Shown here one piece after another: positions 58,425 through 64,000 of a stretch of 64,000 nucleotides of DNA. This DNA is from Nocardia takedensis NBRC 100417. Lineage in GTDB: Bacteria; Actinomycetota; Actinomycetes; Mycobacteriales; Mycobacteriaceae. The stretch spans positions 310,001 to 374,000 of the forward strand of contig NZ_BAGG01000093.1 in NCBI RefSeq assembly GCF_000308695.1, given 5' to 3'. Position 1 is the stretch's first letter; the number at the start of each line of letters is the position of its first letter. The position numbers were made by a program, and so were the translations under genes. Under the pieces are notes generated by a model that saw nothing but the letters and a program-made list of their open reading frames with translations, ran no database searches and was not told where the DNA came from.

Positions 58425-59459
58425 CTACTCGCAGCCGACGGTCTCGCGCCCGGCCTTGATGTCGTCGAGCGAGCGCACCGCGCCCGCCAAGTTCTCGACC
58501 TTGACCAGGCGCAGGCCGTCGGGGGTGCGCTGTTTGGCCTCGTTGCAGTTGTCGGCGGGGACCAGGAAGGTCTCCGCCCCCTCCTCGCGCGCGGCGATCA
58601 TCTTGTACTGGATGCCGCCGATCGGCCCGACCGCGCCGTCCTGGTCGATGGTGCCGGTCCCCGCGACGAATTTGCCGCCGTCGAGTTCGCCCGGGCTGAG
58701 CTTGTCGATCAGCGCGAGGCTGAACATGAGTCCCGCCGAGGGGCCGCCGATGTCGGCGAGGTTGAAGGTGACCCGCATGGGCGGGCGCGCGCCCTCGCCC
58801 GGCGTGATGCCGAGATAGCCCTTGGTCGGATCGTCGGGGCGCGCGGCCAGGGTGATGGTGGCGCTCTGCTCGGCGGCCCCGCGCCGGAAACGCACGGTCA
58901 GCTGACTGCCGGGCGCCTGCGAGGACACCGCCTTGACCACGTCGGCGGGCGAGGCGGTGGGCGCGTCGTTGATCGAGATCAGTTCGTCGCCGGGTTCCAG
59001 GATGCCCTTGGCGGGCCCGTCGCCGACGTTGCGCAGCAGCACCACCGTGGGCAGGTTCAGGAAGTGCAGGGCCGCGACCTCCGCGTACCCCTCGGAATCC
59101 TTGAAGTCCTGCTGGTTGGACTTGTCGATCTCCTCGCGCGGCACACCGGGCGGGTAGACCTCGGCGCGCGGGACCAGGCCGTGTTCGCCGCTGACCCAGA
59201 AGCCGAACGCCTCGAACAGGTTCAGCCCGTCGCGGACCGAGACGGTGGTCATGTTGAGGTTGCCGGTGGTCGGATCGACCTCGGTGCCCTGCACGTCCAC
59301 GACCTGCTTGCCGTCGACGGAGCCGAGGGTGTTGAAGGTGGGCCCCGGCCCGAGCGCGACGTAGGGCACGGTGACGACGGTGCCGATCACACCGAGGACG
59401 AGCACCGGAAGCAGGGCGGCCACCAAGGTCATGATCCGACGATTCACCAGGCCCACCAT
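58425..59459 (-). CDS. PDZ domain protein with Lon-like (S16) protease domain
   Basis: A 344-residue membrane-anchored protease (Rv3194c-like). One N-terminal transmembrane helix ('LVAALLPVLVLGVIGTVVTV'), a PDZ domain (about 125-200: 'GDGPAKGILEPGDELISIND'), then a Lon-type domain with the Ser/Lys dyad S241 ('IGGPSAGLMFSLAL') and K286 ('GPIGGIQYKMIAAREEGAET'). It does not carry an ATPase, as in other members of this family. It probably cleaves membrane or periplasmic substrates. ATG 59459; divergent from the metalloprotease gene. Confidence 0.93.
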   Translation of the reverse strand: MVGLVNRRIMTLVAALLPVLVLGVIGTVVTVPYVALGPGPTFNTLGSVDGKQVVDVQGTEVDPTTGNLNMTTVSVRDGLNLFEAFGFWVSGEHGLVPRAEVYPPGVPREEIDKSNQQDFKDSEGYAEVAALHFLNLPTVVLLRNVGDGPAKGILEPGDELISINDAPTASPADVVKAVSSQAPGSQLTVRFRRGAAEQSATITLAARPDDPTKGYLGITPGEGARPPMRVTFNLADIGGPSAGLMFSLALIDKLSPGELDGGKFVAGTGTIDQDGAVGPIGGIQYKMIAAREEGAETFLVPADNCNEAKQRTPDGLRLVKVENLAGAVRSLDDIKAGRETVGCE

Positions 59460-59609
59460 AGTGACCGGGGGGGTGCGCGCGCGGTAGAGGCACGGTTTCG
59501 CGGCGCCGCGCCCGACCGTTGTTCGCCTCGCGCGAACACGACGCGCCGACCGGCCGATGGTGTGCCGTCGCACATCGGCCACGCGGTCCGCACGCGTAAC
59601 GTTGGCTCT

Positions 59610-60992
59610 ATGACAGACCTCCCCTTCGGTTTCTCCAACGACGACGACGATGCCCGCAAGCGTCGCGAGGGGCCGAGCGGCGCCGATTCGAACAACCCGT
59701 TCGGGTTCGCGACGGGCGGTGCGGGCGGCTTCGACCCGTCCCAGTTGGGGCAGATGCTGACCCAGCTCGGTCAGATGCTCAGCGGAATGGGTCAGCCCGG
59801 CGGCCAGGGCGGCCCGGTGAACTACGACGTCGCCAAGCGGTTGGCCCGCCAGCAACTCGGTTCGTCGGTCGCTCCCGTCTCGGAGGGCACGACGCGCGCG
59901 GTCACCGACGCCGCGCACTTGGCCGAACTGTGGCTCGACAACGCCACCACGCTGCCCGCGGGCGCGAGCAGAACCGTGGCGTGGACGCCGAACGACTGGA
60001 TCGAGGAGACGGTCCCGACCTGGAAGCGGCTCTGCGATCCGGTGGCCGAGCAGATCTCGGGCATGTGGAGTACCCAACTGCCCGAGGAAGCGCGTCAGTT
60101 CGCGGGTCCGATGGTCGGCATGCTGGCCCAGATGGGCGGGCTCGCGTTCGGCTCGCAACTCGGTCAGGCCCTCGGCCAGCTGGCCAAGGAGGTGCTGACC
60201 TCCACCGATATCGGTCTTCCGCTCGGTCCCACCGGCACGGCGGCGCTGCTGCCCGCCGCGATCGCCGAATTCAGCGCCGGGCTCGAACAGCCCGAGAGCG
60301 AGATCATGGTGTTCCTCGCCGCGCGCGAAGCCGCCCACCAGCGCCTGTTCCAGCATGTGCCGTGGCTGCGTCAGCAGGTGCTCGGCGCGGTGGAGGACTA
60401 CGCGCGCGGGATCAGGATGGACTTCTCCGCGATGGAGCAGGCCGCGCAGAGCATCGACCCGATGTCGTTGGCCGACCCGTCCAAACTCGAGGAGATCCTG
60501 TCCAAGGGCACCTTCGAGCCGCAGACCACGCCCGAGCAGAAGCAGGCGCTGGAACGGCTCGAGACGCTGTTGGCCCTGATCGAGGGCTGGGTGCAGGTCG
60601 TGGTCGCCGAGGCGGTCGGGGAACGACTGCCCGGCGCGGGCGCGCTGGCCGAGACGCTGCGGCGGCGCCGGGCCACCGGCGGACCGGCCGAGCAGACCTT
60701 CGCCACCCTGGTCGGGTTGGAACTGCGTCCCCGCAAGCTGCGCGAGGCCGCGGCGCTGTGGCGGCGGTTGACGACCGACGCGGGCATCGAGGCGCGCGAC
60801 GGCGTGTGGGCGCATCCGGATCTGCTGCCACATTCCGACGATCTGGACTCCCCCGCCGGCTTCATCGACTCGGTGATCGGCGGCGGCGCGACGGCCTTCG
60901 ACGACCCGCTGGCCCAGTTGGCCGAGACCGAGGCCCGTGAGGCCGCGGAGCGGGCCGAGCGTGAGCGCGACAAGGACAACGGCACGTCCTAG
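59610..60992 (+). CDS. zinc-dependent metalloprotease family protein (Rv3195-like)
   Basis: A 460-residue protein of the actinobacterial zincin-like family (DUF2342). The N-terminus is Gly/Gln-rich ('FGFATGGAGGFDPSQLGQML'), and the domain has the zinc-binding-like segment 'MVFLAAREAAHQRLFQHVPW' (E-x2-H) plus the conserved 'AVEDYARGIRMDFSAMEQAA'. Metal binding is inferred from the family. ATG 59610 lies 7 bases after a TAACGT box, suggesting a leaderless transcript. Next to the ThiF-like and AarF genes as in mycobacteria. Confidence 0.88.
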   Translation: MTDLPFGFSNDDDDARKRREGPSGADSNNPFGFATGGAGGFDPSQLGQMLTQLGQMLSGMGQPGGQGGPVNYDVAKRLARQQLGSSVAPVSEGTTRAVTDAAHLAELWLDNATTLPAGASRTVAWTPNDWIEETVPTWKRLCDPVAEQISGMWSTQLPEEARQFAGPMVGMLAQMGGLAFGSQLGQALGQLAKEVLTSTDIGLPLGPTGTAALLPAAIAEFSAGLEQPESEIMVFLAAREAAHQRLFQHVPWLRQQVLGAVEDYARGIRMDFSAMEQAAQSIDPMSLADPSKLEEILSKGTFEPQTTPEQKQALERLETLLALIEGWVQVVVAEAVGERLPGAGALAETLRRRRATGGPAEQTFATLVGLELRPRKLREAAALWRRLTTDAGIEARDGVWAHPDLLPHSDDLDSPAGFIDSVIGGGATAFDDPLAQLAETEAREAAERAERERDKDNGTS

Positions 60993-61076
60993 CTCCCCTG
61001 TGGACAGCGCGCGAACCTGTGGACAACCGCGGTTCGCTCGCGAAGCCGCAGGTCCCGGTCTGTGCATACTTCCGGC

Positions 61077-61934
61077 ATGACCTCGACCTGTGCGCGCGGA
61101 CCGATGCTGAACCCGAGGGTGACCGTCCTGGTCCGCCCGTCGGGGGTGGTGCAACTGGGCTGGGACCCCGAGCGGGCGCTGCTGTTGGCCCCGCCGGGGT
61201 TGGACACCGCCGCGGTCCTCGCCTTCGTGCGCCTGCTCGACGGTCTGCACACCCATCCCCAGGTGGTCTACGAGGCGGAGGAAGCGGGCCTCCCCGCCGA
61301 GCGCACGCTGGCGCTGCTCACCGAGATAGACGCGGCGGGCCTGCTGGTGCATCCGCGCACCCACCGCGGCCACATCCGCACGGTGCGCCTGCACGGGCTC
61401 GGCCCGCTGACCGACGCGCTCGCGATCGGGTTGGGCCGCATCGGGATTCATCCGGAACGATCGCGAGGGTACGCGCCCGACACCGTCACCGGGCGGTGGC
61501 GGACCGATCTGGTGGTGCTGGCCGACGATCTGGTGGTCGACCCGCACCTGGCCGCCGAACTCGTGGTGCACCGCATCCCGCACCTGTGCGTGCGCATCCG
61601 CGACGGCAAGGGGGTCATCGGTCCGCTGGTCCTGCCCGGTGAGACCAGTTGCCTGCGGTGCGCCGATTTGACCCGCGCGGATCTGGACGCGGACTGGCCG
61701 CATCTGGCGGCGCAATTGGTCGGGCGGGTCGGGCACGCCTCGCCCGCCGCCATCGCGGCGACGGCGGCGCTGGCCCTCAACGAGGTCGAGGCGATCGTGG
61801 CCTGCTCACCGTTGCGCACGCCCGCCACGTTGGACACCACCCTGGAACTGGATCTCGACTCCCAGTTGATCGAACAGCGGCACTGGGCCCCGCACGGGGA
61901 CTGCGGCTGCCGCACGGTGCGCGCCACGGCATGA
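61077..61934 (+). CDS. ThiF/cyclodehydratase-like protein (Rv3196-like)
   Basis: A 285-residue protein with a winged-helix-like N-terminal part and a central 'TSCLRCADLTRADLDADWPH' segment, the Cys pair and D-L motif found in the ThiF/YcaO-associated cyclodehydratase family. The C-terminal Cys-x-Cys (CGCRTVRA) could complete a zinc site. The ATP-binding Rossmann motif of a true E1-like enzyme is weak. ATG 61077, behind CATACT, is probably leaderless. No RiPP precursor or YcaO gene lies nearby, so a natural-product role is unlikely. Confidence 0.7.
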   Translation: MTSTCARGPMLNPRVTVLVRPSGVVQLGWDPERALLLAPPGLDTAAVLAFVRLLDGLHTHPQVVYEAEEAGLPAERTLALLTEIDAAGLLVHPRTHRGHIRTVRLHGLGPLTDALAIGLGRIGIHPERSRGYAPDTVTGRWRTDLVVLADDLVVDPHLAAELVVHRIPHLCVRIRDGKGVIGPLVLPGETSCLRCADLTRADLDADWPHLAAQLVGRVGHASPAAIAATAALALNEVEAIVACSPLRTPATLDTTLELDLDSQLIEQRHWAPHGDCGCRTVRATA

Positions 61935-62016
61935 ACGTGACGGTACTCACAGGCGGAGGGGGAAACTGATCACAATACGATGGCGATCCCCGGCTCGCGT
62001 CGGCCATGATGGATGG

Positions 62017-63360
62017 GTGTCCGATATCGTGCGCCGTCGCTCCTCCCGCAATGCCAAGCTGGCCAAGATTCCGCTGGGTATCGCGGGCCGCGCCGCCGTC
62101 GGGTTCGGGAAGAAGCTGGCGGGCGGGGACAAGTCCGAGATCAACGCCCAGCTGAACCAGAAGGCCGCCGAGCAACTGTTCACCGTACTCGGTGAGCTCA
62201 AGGGCGGCGCGATGAAGTTCGGGCAGGCGCTGAGCGTGATGGAGGCCGCGGTCCCGGAGGAGTTCGGCGAGCACTACCGCGAGGCGCTGACCAAATTGCA
62301 GGCCGCGGCGCCGCCGATGCCCGCCGCCACCGTGCACCGGGTCCTCGATCAGCAACTCGGCACGCAGTGGCGGCAGCGTTTCCAGCACTTCGACGACGAA
62401 CCCGCGGCCTCGGCCAGCATCGGTCAGGTGCACAAGGCGGTGTGGTCGGATGGCCGCGCGGTCGCGGTGAAGGTGCAGTATCCGGGTGCGGACGAGGCGC
62501 TGCGCGCCGACCTGAAGACGCTGTCGCGGATGACGGGGCTCATCTCGTCGGTCATCCCGGGCGCGGACGTCAAGCCGATCCTCGCCGAGATCACCGAACG
62601 CACCGAGGAGGAACTCGACTACCGCAACGAGGCCGCCAACCAGCGCGCCTTCGCGAAGGCGTTCGACGGGCACGCCGAGATCCGGGTACCCAAGGTGGTG
62701 GCGAGCGCGCCGAAGGTGATCGTCACCGAATGGCTCGACGGCACGGCGGTCTCGAAGATCATCCAGCGCGGCGCAGAAGATCCCGAGGGCACCCGCGACC
62801 TGCGCAACCGGGTCGCGCTGCTGATGGGGCAGTTCCACTTCTCCTCGCCGGAGACGGTGGGCCTGCTGCACGCCGACCCGCACCCGGGCAATTTCATGAT
62901 GCTGCCCGACGACACGCTGGCGGTGATCGATTTCGGCGCGTGCGCTCCGCTGCCGAACGGTTTCCCCGAAGTGCTCGGGCGGATGCTGGCCCTCGCGGTC
63001 GCCGACCGGTTCGAGGAGCTCACCGAACTGCTCTACGACCACGGGTGGATCATCCCGGGGCGCACCATCACCGATCAGGAGATCGCCGACTACTTGCGCC
63101 CGTTCACCGATCCGATCCGCACCGAATCGTTCCATTTCACCCGCAAGTGGATGCAGCGGGTGGCGGGCAAGGCCTCCGACATCTCCAGCCCGGAGATGAA
63201 AACGGCCCGGGCGATGCAACTGCCCGCCGAGCACGTGATGATCTTCCGCGTCCTCGGCGGGTCGGTGGGCATCCTGGCCCAACTCGACGCCGAGATCCCG
63301 TTCATGCGGTTGGCCAACACCTGGCTGCCCGGTCTGCGCGGGGAGCGCTCGGCCACCTGA
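62017..63360 (+). CDS. ABC1/AarF atypical kinase (Rv3197-like)
   Basis: A 447-residue member of the AarF/ABC1/ADCK family. Family motifs: 'LKGGAMKFGQALSVMEAAVP' (KxGQ), 'FDDEPAASASIGQVHKAVW' (Ala-rich loop), 'VKVQYPGADEALRADL', 'LLHADPHPGNFMML' and 'AVIDFGACAPL'. It is an atypical protein-kinase-like ATPase linked to quinone metabolism or drug tolerance. In M. tuberculosis the counterpart is induced by WhiB7, whose gene lies here directly downstream on the other strand. GTG 62017. Confidence 0.92.
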   Translation: MSDIVRRRSSRNAKLAKIPLGIAGRAAVGFGKKLAGGDKSEINAQLNQKAAEQLFTVLGELKGGAMKFGQALSVMEAAVPEEFGEHYREALTKLQAAAPPMPAATVHRVLDQQLGTQWRQRFQHFDDEPAASASIGQVHKAVWSDGRAVAVKVQYPGADEALRADLKTLSRMTGLISSVIPGADVKPILAEITERTEEELDYRNEAANQRAFAKAFDGHAEIRVPKVVASAPKVIVTEWLDGTAVSKIIQRGAEDPEGTRDLRNRVALLMGQFHFSSPETVGLLHADPHPGNFMMLPDDTLAVIDFGACAPLPNGFPEVLGRMLALAVADRFEELTELLYDHGWIIPGRTITDQEIADYLRPFTDPIRTESFHFTRKWMQRVAGKASDISSPEMKTARAMQLPAEHVMIFRVLGGSVGILAQLDAEIPFMRLANTWLPGLRGERSAT

Positions 63361-63391
63361 GATCGGCGAATCAGCCTCCCGCACAACGCAA

Positions 63392-63426
63392 ACGAGCCGC
63401 ACACCGGATCTCACGGTGAGCGGCTT
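63392..63426. terminator. terminator between aarF-like and whiB7 genes
   Basis: GAGCCGCACACCGG (63393-63406) and CGGTGAGCGGCTT (63414-63426) pair imperfectly around a short loop, 30-60 bases behind the AarF-like stop and between converging genes. Confidence 0.55.
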
Positions 63427-63570
63427 GTCTGCTTTCGCGTTCCTGGGCCCCGACGGCAAGGACCTCAGCGACCGGAGGGAGGGGAGACCTCGGCCCCGGG
63501 TTCGTGCTCCGCGGCGCGGCGAGACGCGCGCGGATCACGAACCCGGAAGACCGTTCGTCGTGATCGCCGC

Positions 63571-63915
63571 TCATGCGGAGATCGCGACCTTGCGCGGACG
63601 TCCACGCGGGCGCTTGCGGGCGATCACGACACCTTGGTCGAAGATCTCACCACCCCAAACACCCCAGGGCTCACCGCGATCCAGGGCCGCGTTCAGGCAG
63701 CCCTTGCGGATCGGGCAGGACTCGCACAGTGCCTTGGCCTGCTCGAGCTGAGCCGGGCTCTCGGCGAACCACAGGTCCGGGTCTCCGGCCCGGCAGGGCA
63801 GGACCTTCGCCACCTCGCGGGTGCGCGACGGACGGGCCACGGTTCGGCATGTCACGTGAGTGGTGGCCTGCGGCCAGCTCTCGGCGGTGAACACGTCGTT
63901 CTCCTTCAGCGTCAT
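63571..63915 (-). CDS. whiB7: WhiB7 transcriptional regulator
   Basis: A 114-residue WhiB-family iron-sulfur regulator. The four cluster Cys are C41, C64, C67 and C73 ('LCRAGDPDLWFAESPAQ'-type spacing and ALCESCPIRKGC), followed by GVWGG (85-89) and a C-terminal AT-hook RGRPRK (104-109). The AT-hook and overall sequence identify WhiB7, the activator of intrinsic antibiotic resistance, which binds AT-rich DNA beside the sigma factor. ATG 63915. Expression in relatives depends on a uORF/attenuator leader, and the leader runs past the right edge. Confidence 0.95.
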   Translation of the reverse strand: MTLKENDVFTAESWPQATTHVTCRTVARPSRTREVAKVLPCRAGDPDLWFAESPAQLEQAKALCESCPIRKGCLNAALDRGEPWGVWGGEIFDQGVVIARKRPRGRPRKVAISA

Positions 63916-64000
63916 TTGCAGCGGTTCGTAACGTTGTCCACGAAACCGGTGGCTGTCGGCTGAAGTGCCGCTCGAAATGAGAATGGCCACGGATTTCGCT
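63916..64000 (-). promoter_or_regulatory. start of the whiB7 leader (partial)
   Basis: Only 85 bases of the upstream region lie in the window. No complete attenuator or uORF can be seen. A TTACGA box (63927-63932 on the minus strand) precedes the ATG at -10-like distance, but the known whiB7 transcripts in relatives have long leaders, so this need not be the promoter. Confidence 0.35.

Noticed and set aside
61077..61934. RiPP (TOMM) biosynthesis locus because of the cyclodehydratase-like protein
   Set aside because: There is no YcaO partner, precursor peptide or transporter; the neighbourhood is the conserved mycobacterial housekeeping block.
1..64000. CRISPR arrays or insertion sequences
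   Set aside because: No regularly spaced repeats with unique spacers, no cas genes and no transposase or terminal inverted repeats were found.

Overview
The window is GC-rich actinobacterial DNA, most probably from Nocardia or a close mycolic-acid-containing relative. The grounds are high-GC codon usage with frequent GTG starts, leaderless promoters (a -10 box about 7 bases before the start codon), an Rpf-type resuscitation factor, steroid and fatty-acid catabolism genes, and a right end (57.8-63.9 kb) with the same gene types and order as Mycobacterium tuberculosis Rv3192-Rv3197A, ending in whiB7. The genus is inferred from gene content.

Region 1, 1-12.1 kb. Two acyl-CoA dehydrogenase genes come first; the first is cut by the window edge. 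The 3' end of the second is the insertion site of an integrative element of the actinomycete ICE (AICE) type. A 36-bp perfect repeat (1719-1754 and 12039-12074) bounds 10,320 bp. The element carries a tyrosine integrase, a small excisionase, a RepSA-type rolling-circle initiator, an FtsK/TraB-type translocase, an SpdB/DUF2637 membrane protein and seven further small genes, all in one leftward, largely overlapping operon. A divergent rightward pair encodes a GntR regulator fused to a P-loop kinase-like domain and a guanylate-kinase-like protein. The element supplies a recoded but synonymous 3' end to the dehydrogenase, so the target gene stays intact.

Region 2, 12.1-18.6 kb. Behind attR lie a frameshifted EF-G-domain-IV-like gene and two very short single-membrane-span genes (37-38 codons of product). 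These two are paralogues of a third copy inside the element. Then come a lipoprotein, a winged-helix regulator and two tandem acyl-CoA ligases (FadD type).

Region 3, 18.6-33.1 kb. A PepSY membrane protein with a His-rich partner, a secreted glycine-zipper protein, a broken alkyl-sulfatase-like gene, a sodium/solute symporter with a small membrane partner, a pyruvoyl-dependent arginine decarboxylase / acetyltransferase / diguanylate cyclase operon, two TetR regulators, an alcohol dehydrogenase and an AMP-forming acyl-CoA synthetase.

Region 4, 33.1-37.3 kb. A decayed, repeat-bearing stretch holding a hydrolase remnant, a DoxX-like protein with a long 11-residue repeat tail, and a frameshifted gene.

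Region 5, 37.3-53.4 kb. An FMN-dependent alpha-hydroxyacid dehydrogenase; a divergent SnoaL-like / steroid 5-alpha-reductase-like pair sharing a perfect KstR-like operator; a second glycine-zipper secreted protein behind a Zur-like box; PpnP, a lipocalin, a MerR/B12-like regulator facing a SRPBCC-epimerase fusion, two PucR-type regulators, three secreted lipase/esterase genes, an NmtR-like metal sensor beside a gutted P-type ATPase, a nitroreductase and initiator tRNA-Met.

Region 6, 53.4-64 kb. Rpf with a structured leader, the large UPF0182 membrane protein, and the conserved block PPA1309 protein / PDZ-Lon-like protease / zinc metalloprotease / ThiF-like / AarF kinase-like / WhiB7.
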